A DNA stretch of 64,000 nt, from NCBI GenBank assembly GCA_024666565.1, contig CP088295.1:2976001-3040000 (forward strand), given 5' to 3'. Below are positions 33,182 to 42,619 of the stretch, piece by piece (positions within the stretch are counted from its first letter, which is position 1; every line of letters starts with the position of its first letter). The position numbers and the translations under genes were made by a program. The notes beneath the pieces were generated by a model. It was not told where the DNA came from and searched no databases. It saw only the letters and a program-made list of their open reading frames with translations. The DNA is from Svornostia abyssi. Lineage in GTDB: Bacteria > Actinomycetota > Thermoleophilia > Solirubrobacterales > Solirubrobacteraceae.

Positions 33182-35078
33182 ATGCGCCGCATGAGCACCC
33201 GGATCATCACGACCACCCTCACCACCGGCGCCGCCGTCCTGGCGGCGAGCGGGCCTGCCTCGGCGGGCGTGTTCCCGGGCGACCCGCTCGTGGGTTCGAG
33301 CGCGGACGTCCAGCGGCTCTCGGACATGGACATGGCGCGTGACGGCACCGGGGCGCTCGCGTTCCTCGCGAACGAGGGCGGCGAGACGCGCGCGTTCGTG
33401 TCGCGGTTCGTCAACGGCGGGTTCATCGGCGCCGAGCGGGTCGATGCGGGCCTGCCGGCCGTCAGTGGTGCGGCGGTCGCCGCCTCGAACGGCGGCCGGG
33501 TCGTCGCGGTCTTCTCCGCGGGCGGCGTGATCTACGGCGCGGTGCGGCCGGACGGTGCGCAGCCGTGGAGCGCGCCGACCCCGATCGGCAGCGGCACGAT
33601 GCCGTCGGTCGCCATGTCGCTCAGCGGCACGGCGTACACGAGTTTCACGAACAACGGAGACGTCAACGTCGCCCGCCTGGACCGGCGCACGAACGCGTGG
33701 GCCGCCGTCGCGGGCGCGTTCGACGTCGATCCGGCCCGCGACGCCGGCACGGGCAACAAGCGCTCGAAGGTCGCGATCAGCGCCGACGGCACCGGCGTCG
33801 TGGTGTGGGGCGAGGACGGGGCCGACGGCCGCACGCACGTCTACGCGCGCAAGGTCTTCGGCACGAATCCCTCCACGCGCCCGCAGGACCTCACGCTGAG
33901 CGAGCTCGAAGGGCGGCCGGCCGGCGGCGCCGACCTCCCGGACGTCGACGCGGAGGACGACTCCAGCTTCGCCTGGGTGGTGTTCCGCCAGTCCATCGTC
34001 GACGCGAACGGCGCCTCGCGCCTGCGCACCGTCGCGCGCCGCCAGCGAGGCACGGAGTTCGATCCGCCGGTCGTGGTGGACAGCTTCAGCGTTCCCGCCG
34101 ACGAGGACACCCTCGCGCCGCGCATCGATCTGAACGGTCGCGGTGAGGGCATCGCGACCCTGTCGGGCGCGTCGACGAATCAGCCGATCGCCGCTCTGCT
34201 GGAGAACGACGCGTTCAAGCGAGGCCAGCGCTACGGGACCACGAACACGTCGCCGGCCGTGACCGCGGCGGCCGTGGCGGACAACAGCGACGCGCTGCTC
34301 GCGTGGGTCCAGTCCCCCGGCGCCGACGCGCCGGGCGTGCGGCTGCGCCCGTTCGACGACTTCGCCCCGCAGCCGGAGGCGGCGCTCTCGCGCCCGGAGC
34401 TCGGGCCGGTCGACCCGTCGCGCGGGTTCGAGGTCGTGGCCGATCGCGCCGGGTCCGGTGTCGTCGCGTGGGTGCAGTCCAGCCCGACGCTGCCGGGCGC
34501 CCGTTCGATCGTCGCCGGCTACCTGGACCGCCCGCCGCGCGCGTTCGCGGGCTACACCGCGCAGTCCTACCGCAAGCTGTCCCGGCCGAAGCTCGCCTGG
34601 GGCGAGGCGGTGGACCTGTGGGGCCCGATCACGTACCGCGTCTTCCTCGACGGCGCGCAGATCACCGAGCTCGTGGGCCGCACGTCGTGGACGCCCGTCC
34701 AGCCGATCCCCGATGGCGTGCACCGCTGGCAGGTGCAGGCCATCGACCGGCGCGGCCAGATCACCAGCTCCCGGGTCCGGCTGCTGCGCGTCGACGCGAC
34801 GCCGCCCGAGTTGACCGTCCGCATCAGCGGCGAGCGCAAGGCCCGCCGGGCGCTGAAGGTGACCATCAGGGCCGCGGACGTGCAGAACCCGACGGCGTCG
34901 GGGCTCAGCCGGGTCAGGATCCAGTGGGGGGGACGGGACGACCACCACGACGAAGGCCTTCAAGGGCACGTTCACCCACCGCTATCCCCGCGGGTCGTTC
35001 ACGCTGCGCGTCAGCGCGACCGACAGGGCCGGGGCCGCCACGGTCGTCACCCGCTCGCTGAGGATCGCCAGGAAGTGA
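33182..35078 (+). CDS. Secreted multi-domain beta protein with C-terminal PKD-like domain (one-base frameshift)
   Basis: A signal peptide (MRRMSTRIITTTLTTGAAVL..ASA) precedes about 450 residues of repeated strand units (G.G.V.W and ADN.DALLAW.Q type), suggesting a beta-propeller. An Fn3/Ig-like part follows (SYRKLSRPKLAWGEAVDLWG..DGVHRWQVQAIDRRGQ). The last domain, LTVRISGERKARRALKVTIR onward, is PKD-like. A seven-G run (34926-34932) breaks it; removing one G gives RIQWGDGTTTTTKAF, the WGDG PKD hallmark, and then RYPRGSFTLRVSATDRAGAA, ending at TGA 35078. There is no sortase motif. Probably an extracellular binding protein; function unknown. Confidence 0.8.
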
Positions 35079-35129
35079 GTCCGTGCGCGCCGCTTGGACC
35101 CTGGGAACAGGAGAGGTAACCTCGGAGCC

Positions 35130-36756
35130 ATGGCACGCGAGGCCGACGACCCCCGCCTCCGCGCCGAAGAGGCGCGGCTTGCCCGCCTGGCCGCAGACGG
35201 CGACGGCGCGGCGTTCGCGACGCTGTACGACCGCTACGAGCAGCGGATCTACACGTTCTGCCACCGCCTGGTCGGCAGCGAGCACGACGCGGCGGACGCC
35301 ACCCAGGACGCGTTCGTCAAGGTGCTGCAGCGCCTGCCCCGCCTGGGGGACCGCGAGCTCAACTTCGGCGCCTACCTGTTCACCGCGGCCCGCAACGCGA
35401 GCTACGACGTGATCGGCAAGCGCAAGAAGGCCGAGACGGTCGACGAGATCCCCGAGTACGGGTCCCAGCCCGTGTACGGCGAGATGGGGGGACCGGCTGG
35501 ACCTCGATCCTGAGGGCGCCGCCATGCTCGGCGCGTTGCAGGACCAGGTCAAGGCGGCGAACGCGCGGCTGCCGGAGCGCCAGCGCGAGGTGCTCGCCCT
35601 GCGCGAGCTCGAGGAGCTCTCGTACGACGAGATCGCCGAGATGATGGGCATGAACCGCAACTCGGTCGCCCAGCTCATCTCGCGCGCCCGCATCAAGCTG
35701 CGCGACGAACTGCGCGGCAGCGCGCTGGCGTCGGTCGCCGCCGCCACGCCGGACGACGAGCGCGCCGCGGCGCTCATCGCCGAGCGGATGGACGGCGAGC
35801 TGACCGACGACGAGGACCGCGCGTGGCTCGAGGACTACCTGCGTGACAACGAGCGCGGCCGCGCGATGGTCGAGTGCATGCTCGAGGCCGGCACGTCCTA
35901 CCGGGCGTGGCTGCCGATCGTGCCCGCGATCTGGCTGCGTGACGCGGCGATCGCGAAGGCGGCGGACAGCGTCGGCGCGGACTGGAGCGAGCAGCTCAGC
36001 ACCGGCGCGGACGGCGCCGGGCAGTCCGGTGGCGGCGGTGGATCGTCGACCTCAGGCGGGGCGGCTGCGGGTGGCGCGGCGGGCGGCGCAGTGGGCGGCG
36101 CGGCCGCCGAGGCCGCGGGCGCGCACACCGGGCGCCGCCGCCGTGCCGCGGTCGGCGGCGCGATCGCCGGTGTGATCCTGCTGCTCGTGCTCGGCAGCCA
36201 GTTGGTGCTCGGCGGCGGCGACCAGCCCGAGACCGCGGCCGTGGTGACGACGGCGGCGACCGCAACGGATCCGACGGTGTCGACCGCGGTCGGTGGTGCG
36301 GAGGCCGACGTCGAGACGACGAGCACGACGTCGAAGTCCAAGAAGAAGTCGAAGTCGAAGTCGTCGTCGGGTGACGGCGACGGCGCCACGGACACCCAGG
36401 CGCAGGTCACGACCTCAGCCGACGGCACGACCACCGTCGTGCGCAACCTTCAGCAGCCCTCCGGCGGCCAGACGAAGACGACGTCGAAGAAGCAGTCGAG
36501 CAAGAAGAAGAAGTCCAGTGGCTCGAGCGGCACGAACGTCGAGAGCTCCGGCGGGTCGGGCTCGGGCAAGCAGGGCGAGGGCAGCGCGCCCCTGCCGGCG
36601 GACCCGCAGCCCGCACCGCAGCCTGCCCCGCAGCCCGAGCCCCAGCCGCAGCCCGAACCGCAGCCGCCGCCGGAGACGACGCCCGCGCCCACGACGCCGG
36701 CGCCGACGACGCCGACGCGGCCGTGCCGACCGGGCTCGACGGTCCGCCCGTGCTGA
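35130..36756 (+). CDS. ECF sigma factor with membrane-anchored C-terminal extension (one-base frameshift)
   Basis: Residues about 15-95 are sigma region 2 (FATLYDRYEQRIYTFCHRLV, then DAADATQDAFVKVLQRL). Region 4 (about 140-195) is LPERQREVLALRELEELSYD, EIAEMMGMNRNSVAQLISRA. Between them a six-G run (35486-35491) shifts the frame; removing one G gives YGEMGDRLDLDPEGAAMLGA. An acidic helical segment (DDERAAALIAERMDGELTDD, as in anti-sigma N-domains but without His/Cys), a Gly/Ala linker, one membrane helix (AVGGAIAGVILLLVLGSQLV) and an external Lys/Ser- then Pro/Gln/Glu-rich tail follow. Sigma and a membrane-tethered regulator are thus in one chain, implying release or signalling at the membrane. 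Total about 541 residues. Its 3' end overlaps folP by 34 nt. Confidence 0.85.
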
Positions 36757-37664
36757 ACGAGCCGGCGCCGGCGCGGCGCCTGCGGGTCCGTGACGAGGTC
36801 CTCGAGTTCGGCGCCCGGCCGTGGCTCATGGGGATCGTCAACGCGACCCCGGACTCGTTCAGCGACGACGGGTCGGCGCGCACGCTCGACGCGCGGGTGC
36901 GTCTCGCCGCCGAGCTGCTCGAGGCCGGCGCGGACATCATCGACATCGGCGGCGAGTCCGGGGTGACCAACCGCCCCGCCGTCGCGGCCCGAGAGGAGAT
37001 CGAGCGCGTGGTGCCGCTGATCGAGCGGGTCACGCACGAACTCGGGGCGCGCGTCTCGGTCGACACGTACAAGCCGGCGGTCGCACGCGCTGCCGTCGCT
37101 GCGGGCGCGGTGATCGTCAACGACGTCAGCGGGCTGCGTGACCCGGAGCTCGCCGACGTGTGCGCGGACACCGGCGCCGGCCTCGTCCTCATGCACACCC
37201 GTGTCCCGCCGAAGCAGAAGCTGCTGGATCCGAGCTTCTACGACGACGTCGTCGCCGACGTGCAGTCGTTCCTGCGCGAGCGGATGCGCCTCGCCGTCGA
37301 CCGTGGTGTCGATGTCGAGCAGATCATGCTCGACCCGGGGCCGGATTTCGCCAAGACGCCGGCTCAGACCGTGGCGAGCCTGCGCCGGCTCGACACGCTC
37401 CACGCGCTGGAGCGCCCGATCCTGCTGGCGATCTCGCGCAAGGACTTCGTGGGCGCGATCACGGGTCGTCCGCCGCGCGAGCGGCTCGCGGGCACACTCG
37501 CTGCGCTCGCGTACGGCGCGGACGCCGGTGGGCACGTCTTCCGCGTCCACGACGTCGCCGCGGCGGCCGATTTCCTCGCGGTGCGGGCGGTGCTCCAGGG
37601 CGAGGCCGAGCTGGAGTCCGCGGCGACGCTCGCCGAGGAGCTGCGGCGCGAACCGACGGCCTGA
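36723..37664 (+). CDS. folP: Dihydropteroate synthase
   Basis: A 313-residue TIM-barrel enzyme that joins p-aminobenzoate to the pterin pyrophosphate in folate synthesis. All FolP motifs are present: LMGIVNATPDSFSDDGSA, ADIIDIGGESGVTN, RVSVDTYKPAVARAAV, VIVNDVSGLRDPE, LVLMHTR, QIMLDPGPDFAKTPAQT and LLAISRKDFVGAITGRPPRE. GTG 36723 is used here; a second GTG at 36750 would also preserve the domain and reduce the overlap with the sigma-factor gene. Whether the two are co-transcribed by chance or design is not clear. Confidence 0.93.
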   Translation: MPTGLDGPPVLNEPAPARRLRVRDEVLEFGARPWLMGIVNATPDSFSDDGSARTLDARVRLAAELLEAGADIIDIGGESGVTNRPAVAAREEIERVVPLIERVTHELGARVSVDTYKPAVARAAVAAGAVIVNDVSGLRDPELADVCADTGAGLVLMHTRVPPKQKLLDPSFYDDVVADVQSFLRERMRLAVDRGVDVEQIMLDPGPDFAKTPAQTVASLRRLDTLHALERPILLAISRKDFVGAITGRPPRERLAGTLAALAYGADAGGHVFRVHDVAAAADFLAVRAVLQGEAELESAATLAEELRREPTA

Positions 37665-37798
37665 GCGGGCAAGGACTCCGCCGGACTGCGTCGAAGCTGC
37701 CGTCTGGTCCACTACATTGCAGGGCCACACGGGTCGCCGGCCGCTGACCAACGCGGACCGGATGCCGACCGACCACTCGTATCCCAGGAGGAACCCCC

Positions 37799-39048
37799 AT
37801 GTCCGTGCTGTCTCGCTCCGCGCTGGAGTCCAGCCCCCTCGCCGATCTGCACGAGATCGCCTCGGAGCTCGGTCTCGAGAGCTTCCGCCCGGCTTCGCAA
37901 GGCGGACCTCATCGACGCGATTCTCGCCACGACCGGCGGTGAGCCCGACGAGGCTGCCGCGCCCGTCGTCGACGATGAGATCGGCGAGGAGGAGACCCCG
38001 CGCCAGCGTCGCTCGCGCCGCGGCGGCCGTGGCCGCGGGCGTGCCCGCGCCGAGGCCAACGGCGGCGAGCCCGACGACGAGCGCCCGGCTCCGAAGCCCC
38101 GGAGCGAGAGGCCGCGCGCCGAGAAGGCCGAGCCGGAGGAGGACCGCGTCGTGGAGGGCACGGTCGAGCTGCTCGGCAACGGGTCGGGCTTCGTGCGGCT
38201 CACGGCGGGGGAGACCGGCGAGGACGACGTCTACATCTCCGCCGCCCAGGTCCGCCGCTGCGAGCTCGTCGACGGCGACACCGTCGCGGGCCCGGTCCGC
38301 GCGCCGCGTCGCTCCGAGCGCCACCCGTCGCTGGTCCGCGTCGACACGATCAACGGCCGCCCGGCCGACGAGGTCGCTGAGGGCACGCGCTTCGACGATC
38401 TCCCCGCCGCGTTCCCGGCCGAGCGGTTCGCGCTCGGCACCGAGGACCCGACGCTGAAGGCGATCGAGTGGCTCACGCCGCTCGGCTACGGGTCGCGGGC
38501 CACCATCACCGGCCTGGCGCGCGCCGGCAAGAGCGAGGCGCTGCGCCCGGCTCGCCGTCGCCCTGAAGGGCCACGACGAGATCGAGCTGCACGTGGTCCT
38601 CGCAGGCGTGCGCCCCGAGGAGCTCGCCGACTGGAAGGCCGCCGAGATCGAGCCCGCGGTCGCCCTCACGCTCGGCACCCCGGCCGACGCGCTGGCGCAG
38701 GCCACCGAGCGCGTGCTGCAGACCGCGCGCCGGCTGGCGTCGCGCGGCGGCAACGCCGTCGTGCTCGTCGACGGGCTCGACGCGCTCGCCCCGGCGGCGG
38801 CGCGCAAAGCGCTCGCGTCGGCGCGCAACCTGGCCGAGAGCGGCTCGCTGACCGTCATCGCCACCGCGGCTGAGCCGTTCGGCGGCGAGACCACGGTCAT
38901 CGCCCTCGACGTCCTGCTCACGAGCACGGGCCGCTTCCCGGCGCTCGATCTCGCCGCCAGCGGCACGATCCGCCCGGAGCTGCTCGTCGGTGACGCGGGC
39001 GCCGAGGCGATCACGCAGGCGCGCGCCAGCGCGCTCGGCGTCGCGTAG
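37799..39048 (+). CDS. rho: Divergent Rho-like termination factor (two one-base frameshifts)
   Basis: The RBS AGGAGG sits at 37785. The Rho_N helix is LADLHEIASELGLESF; removing one C at 37888-37890 (GCCCGGC) gives RRLRKADLIDAILATTGGEP. An Arg/Gly-rich insert typical of high-GC Rho (RQRRSRRGGRGRGRARAEAN) and the cold-shock RNA-binding fold (VEGTVELLGNGSGFVRLTAG .. VYISAAQVRRCELVDGDTV) follow. The Walker A region is PLGYGSRATITGLARAGKS. A second extra C at 38546-38548 is resolved as EALRRLAVALKGHDE. The ATPase part is shortened. The usual LIDERPEEVTD reads VVLAGVRPEELADW. The Q-loop/R-loop region between VVLVDGLDAL and ASARNLAESGSLTVIATA is mostly missing. About 415 residues. It may be an altered or accessory Rho. 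Confidence 0.8.
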
Positions 39049-39051
39049 TCC

Positions 39052-39528
39052 TCAGGACCGCGCGCGGGAGTACGCGACCCGGCCCCAGGAGGGCTCGGGG
39101 GCCAGCTCGATCGGGGCGCCGCCGCGATCGGGCTGGACGTAGGAGAACCGCAGCTCGGCGGGGTCGAGGACCACGTCGAGCTCGCCCTCCTTCACGCGCT
39201 GGTCCAGCCAGGCGGAGCGGAAGACCAGTCGGCGCAGCCAGTGCACGAGCGACCGCTCGGCCGGGCCGCACAGTTCGGGCCAGCAGTCGTTGACGTGCTC
39301 GCCGAGCGCCGAGGCCGGGTCCTGGATCTCGCCGTTGACGGCGAGATTGACGAGGTCCTCGAGCTCGTGGTCGTCGAGCCGTCCGCCGACGAAGCCGAGC
39401 TTGAGCCCCGCTTGTTCACAGCGTTCGGAGAAGTCCCGCTCGTTGAAGGTGAATCGCAACTCTCCGTACTCGAGCACGAAGTCGTCGCCGGAGTCGTAAT
39501 TGCCGCGCCGGTCCATGAGCGTCGGCAT
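39052..39528 (-). CDS. Conserved-looking cytoplasmic protein of unknown function
   Basis: A 158-residue protein starting MPTLMDRRGNYDSGDDFVLE (an inner ATG at 39516 gives MDRRGN). It has a two-layer alpha/beta look: strands around FVLEYGELRFTFNERDFSER and LDVVLDPAELRFSYVQPDRG, helices around DDHELEDLVNLAVNGEIQDP and AERSLVHWLRRLVFRSAWLD. The duplicated ELRF..N/V strands suggest a symmetric fold. There is no signal peptide, metal site or nucleotide motif. It ends 3 nt from the convergent rho stop and is divergent from an SDR gene 51 bp away. Confidence 0.65.
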   Translation of the reverse strand: MPTLMDRRGNYDSGDDFVLEYGELRFTFNERDFSERCEQAGLKLGFVGGRLDDHELEDLVNLAVNGEIQDPASALGEHVNDCWPELCGPAERSLVHWLRRLVFRSAWLDQRVKEGELDVVLDPAELRFSYVQPDRGGAPIELAPEPSWGRVAYSRARS

Positions 39529-39579
39529 CTTATGGGCGGTTCCTGCACCCCTTGCCCTCCTGCATAGGATGTTGCATCG

Positions 39580-40338
39580 ATGGGGTCTGACGCACTCAGC
39601 GGGAAGGTCGTCGCGATCACCGGCGCATCGTCGGGCATCGGGGCGGCCACGGCCCGCGCGTTCGCCGACGCGGGCGCGCACGTCGCGCTCGCCGCACGCC
39701 GCGCCGATCGCATCGAGGCGATCGCGGACGAGCTCCGCGCCCAGGGCGCCAGCGCCGTCGCGATCCCCACCGACATCACCGACGAGGCGTCCGCGAACGC
39801 GTTCATCGCCGGGACGCAGGAGCAGTTCGGCGGCCTCGACGTGCTCGTCAACAACGCCGGCCTGATGCTGCTCGGCCCGGTCAACGGCGGCGACACCGAG
39901 GCGTGGCGCCAGATGCTCGACGTCAACTGCCTCGGCCTCCTGTACTGCACGCACGCGGCGCTGCCGATCATGCGCGAGCAGCGCAGCGGCCACATCGTCA
40001 ACGTCTCGTCCGTCGCCGGGCGCACGGCCGCGGCGGGGGTGGCGGTCTACAACCTCACGAAGTGGGGTGTCGTCGGCTTCTCCGAGGCGCTGCGCCAGGA
40101 GGGCCTGCGCCACGGGATCCGGGTCACCCTCGTCGAGCCCGGCTTCGTGGAGACCGAGCTGCAGAGCCATAACGACGGCGACGAGCGCATCGCCGCGATG
40201 ATGGCGGCGCGCAAGGAGGAGATCGGCAAGGTCCTCGATGCCGAGGACATCGCCGACGCCATCGTCTACGCGTGCGCGGCGCCGCCGCACGTGAGCATGA
40301 ACGAGCTGCTCATCCGGCCGACGGGGCAAGCCCGCTAA
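39580..40338 (+). CDS. Classical short-chain dehydrogenase/reductase
   Basis: A 252-residue NAD(P)-dependent SDR. GKVVAITGASSGIGAATARA is the TGxxxGIG cofactor motif, VLVNNAGLML the NNAG motif, VNVSSVAGR holds the catalytic Ser and VYNLTKWGVVGFSEAL the YxxxK. The C-terminal half (VEPGFVETEL) matches the YdfG/clavulanate-dehydrogenase-like group, which reduces 3-hydroxy acids or aldehydes. It stands alone in front of the two-component genes with a 44-nt gap. Confidence 0.9.
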   Translation: MGSDALSGKVVAITGASSGIGAATARAFADAGAHVALAARRADRIEAIADELRAQGASAVAIPTDITDEASANAFIAGTQEQFGGLDVLVNNAGLMLLGPVNGGDTEAWRQMLDVNCLGLLYCTHAALPIMREQRSGHIVNVSSVAGRTAAAGVAVYNLTKWGVVGFSEALRQEGLRHGIRVTLVEPGFVETELQSHNDGDERIAAMMAARKEEIGKVLDAEDIADAIVYACAAPPHVSMNELLIRPTGQAR

Positions 40339-40382
40339 CCCCAGGGGGGACGAATTTCGTGCGCCCGTGACCTACGGGTGTC

Positions 40383-41102
40383 ATGACCGACGATCCCCAC
40401 ACCATCCTCCTCATCGAGGACGACGCGGCGACGCGCACGTTCCTCGCAGACAACCTCACGGCCGACGGCTACGAGGTCGTCCCGGCCGAGACCGCCCGCG
40501 ACGGCGCGCGGCTGCTGGAGACGAGGTTCCCCGACATCGCGCTCGTCGACGTGGGCCTCCCCGACGGCAGCGGCTACGACGTCCTGCGCCGCGTCCGCGA
40601 GGCCGACGGGCTCGCCAGCCGGGTGGACCCCGCGACGCCGGTGATCCTGCTCTCGGGCCGCGCCAGCGAGCTGGACCGTGTCCGCGGGTTCGAGCGGGGC
40701 GCCGACGACTTCGTCGGCAAGCCCTTCAGCTATCCGGAGCTCCGTGGCCGCCTCGGGGCGCTCCTGCGCCGGCGGGCGACGGCGGCGCGCGGCGGGCGCC
40801 TGCGCGTCGGCGAGCTCGAGGTCGATCCCGCGGCCCGCGAGACGCGTGTGCGCGGGGAGCTCGTCACGCTGTCGCAGAAGGAGTTCTCGCTCCTGCGCGC
40901 GCTCGCGGCCGAACCGACGCGGGTGCACACGAAGGATGAGCTGCTGCGCACCATCTGGGGCTATCGCACCACCGGGCACACGCGCACGCTGGACTCGCAC
41001 GCCTGCCGGCTGCGCCAGAAGCTCGGCGCGCACGGCGACCGGTTCGTCGTGAACGTGTGGGGCGTCGGGTACCGCCTCGTCGACGGGCCGGTGACGCGAT
41101 GA
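40383..41102 (+). CDS. OmpR-family response regulator
   Basis: A 239-residue two-domain regulator. Receiver domain: TILLIEDDAATRTFLADNL holds the acidic pair, Asp56 in DIALVDVGLPDGSGYD is the phospho-acceptor, and DDFVGKPFSYPELRGRL has the conserved Lys. The winged-helix effector is LVTLSQKEFSLLRALAAEPT, RVHTKDELLRTIWGYRTTGH and NVWGVGYRLVDGP. It overlaps the kinase gene as ATGA. The next genes in the same overlapping chain are cpaB and the Tad pilus genes, so it may control that locus or simply be co-transcribed with it. Confidence 0.93.
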   Translation: MTDDPHTILLIEDDAATRTFLADNLTADGYEVVPAETARDGARLLETRFPDIALVDVGLPDGSGYDVLRRVREADGLASRVDPATPVILLSGRASELDRVRGFERGADDFVGKPFSYPELRGRLGALLRRRATAARGGRLRVGELEVDPAARETRVRGELVTLSQKEFSLLRALAAEPTRVHTKDELLRTIWGYRTTGHTRTLDSHACRLRQKLGAHGDRFVVNVWGVGYRLVDGPVTR

Positions 41103-41818
41103 CCGCGCTCGGCCTGCTGGGATGGTGCGGCGCGCTGGCCGCGCTCGGTGCGGCGATGCTGCAGACACTGCGCCTGCGCCAGCGTCGCGAGCTGGTCGCG
41201 CGCGCCTGCCACGAGCTGCGCAACCCGCTGACGGCGGCGAGGCTCCTCGTCGCCACCATGGAGCGCCGTGAGGAGGCGCCGGCCTTCCGGATCGCGGCGC
41301 TCGACGCGGAGCTGCACCGCGCCGGCGTGGCGCTGGACGATCTGGCCGCTGCCCGGGTCGGGCGGGTTGTGGAGCTCCGCGACGAGCCGGTCGAGGTCGG
41401 CGAGCTCGTCGAGGAGCAGCTTGCGAGCTGGCACGTCGTCGCCCGCGCGTTCGGAAGCGACCTGCGGGTGGGCCCGACGCTGCCCGGCGTCCTCGTGCGC
41501 GGCGATCGCGTGCGGCTGGCGCAGGCGCTGTCGAATCTCGTCGCCAACGCGCTGGAGCACGGGCGCGGCCCGGTGGACCTCGCGGTGCGCCGGCGGGGCG
41601 GGGCGGTGCAGGTCGAGGTGGCCGACCACGGTCCGGGCCTGCCTGCGCCCGTCGGGGAGCTCACGCGCCGCCGGCGCGCGGGCCGCGGGCGCCGCGGGCG
41701 CGGGCTCGCGATCGCCGACGAGATCGCGCGCAGCCACGGCGGGCGACTGGCGACGGCGCCGACGGAGGGCGGCGCCCGGATCGCGCTCGAGCTGCCGGCC
41801 GGCGAGCGTTCGGCATGA
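41099..41818 (+). CDS. Histidine kinase without a periplasmic sensor domain
   Basis: A 239-residue kinase. A single short hydrophobic N-terminus (ALGLLGWCGALAALGAAMLQ) is followed directly by the phosphoacceptor box RACHELRNPLTAARLLVATM, then N-box LVANALEHG, G1 VEVADHGPGLPAP and G2 GRGRRGRGLAIADEIARSHG. There is no HAMP, PAS or extracellular loop, so the signal must come from the membrane helix or a partner. It is the cognate partner of the preceding response regulator and overlaps cpaB by 4 nt. Confidence 0.88.
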   Translation: MTALGLLGWCGALAALGAAMLQTLRLRQRRELVARACHELRNPLTAARLLVATMERREEAPAFRIAALDAELHRAGVALDDLAAARVGRVVELRDEPVEVGELVEEQLASWHVVARAFGSDLRVGPTLPGVLVRGDRVRLAQALSNLVANALEHGRGPVDLAVRRRGGAVQVEVADHGPGLPAPVGELTRRRRAGRGRRGRGLAIADEIARSHGGRLATAPTEGGARIALELPAGERSA

Positions 41819-42537
41819 CGTCGGATCGGGGCGAACGGGTCCGCCGGCGGCGGGCGGCGCTGCTCGGCGGCCTCGCGCTCGTGCTCGGCGGGCTGGCGGC
41901 GACCGACATGGCCGGGCGCGAGCGCGCGCTGTCCGAACGCATCGGAGACCCGGTGCCCGTCCTCGTCAGCCGAGGCGCGATCGCCGCCGGAGACCCGCTG
42001 CGAGCCGGCGACCTCGCGCGGCGCTGGGTTCCCGCGCGGTACGCGCCGCGGGGCGCGCTGGCGTCGGCCCAGGACGTGGCAGGTCTGCGGGCCGCGACCG
42101 CCATCCCGGCGGACAGCGAGATCCTCGCGGGGATGGTCGACGACGGGCGCACACCCGCGATCGGCGCACCCGTCCGCCGCGGTGAGCGGGTCGCCGACGT
42201 CGTGGCGGCCGGGTCGCCGGAGCTGGTGCAGCCCGGGGCGCGCGTGGACGTGCTCGTCACTCGTGACGAGCGGGCGGGCACCCGGGGGGCCACGACGCTC
42301 GCCCTGCAGGACGTCGAAGTGCTGGCCGCACAGCCCGCCCCGGCCGCCGGGGGCGAGGACGGCGCGGCCGCAGCGCCCCGGGTCGTGGTCTCCCTCCGTG
42401 TCTCCCTGCGGCAGGCCGTGTACCTGGCGGCGGCGCAGAACTTCGCCCGCGAGGTGCGTCTGCTGGCCCGGCCTGCGCGAGACCACCGGCGCAGCGGCGT
42501 TGCCCTGGAAGTTGGAGCGGGTCTGGGGCCCGGGTAG
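41815..42537 (+). CDS. cpaB: Flp pilus assembly protein CpaB (RcpC)
   Basis: A 240-residue protein with an N-terminal membrane helix (RRAALLGGLALVLGGLAATD) and a SAF domain: VPVLVSRGAIAAGDPLRAGD, LARRWVPARYAPRGAL. A RcpC-type region follows (VQPGARVDVLVTRDERAG, TTLALQDVEVLAAQPAP, VVVSLRVSLRQAVYLAAAQN). CpaB is a periplasmic/extracytoplasmic assembly factor of Tad pili. The sequence contains a natural in-frame six-G run (42284-42289), which shows that not every G6 in the window is a sequence error. The last ~25 residues are poorly conserved. Confidence 0.87.
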   Translation: MTSDRGERVRRRRAALLGGLALVLGGLAATDMAGRERALSERIGDPVPVLVSRGAIAAGDPLRAGDLARRWVPARYAPRGALASAQDVAGLRAATAIPADSEILAGMVDDGRTPAIGAPVRRGERVADVVAAGSPELVQPGARVDVLVTRDERAGTRGATTLALQDVEVLAAQPAPAAGGEDGAAAAPRVVVSLRVSLRQAVYLAAAQNFAREVRLLARPARDHRRSGVALEVGAGLGPG

Positions 42538-42619
42538 CGGTCCGGCGCACCATCGGTCAACCGTCCGGACGTCCCCTTCACGGTCAAGGGCGGGGCTGAG
42601 CCGTCGATCACCCAGCGTG

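Noticed and set aside
35461..35525. Programmed frameshift joining sigma regions 2 and 4
   Set aside because: The same type of extra base occurs in unrelated genes throughout the window, and no slippery heptamer plus structure is evident. An error is simpler.
36450..39014. Leftward frame of about 850 codons opposite the sigma factor, folP and rho
   Set aside because: The + strand genes carry all family motifs; the antisense product is low-complexity and has none.
42284..42289. Six-G run in cpaB considered as another frameshift
   Set aside because: Both sides read in frame as CpaB (GTRGATTLALQD). The same holds for the runs at 54666, 16398 and 44899. This shows G6 can be genuine.
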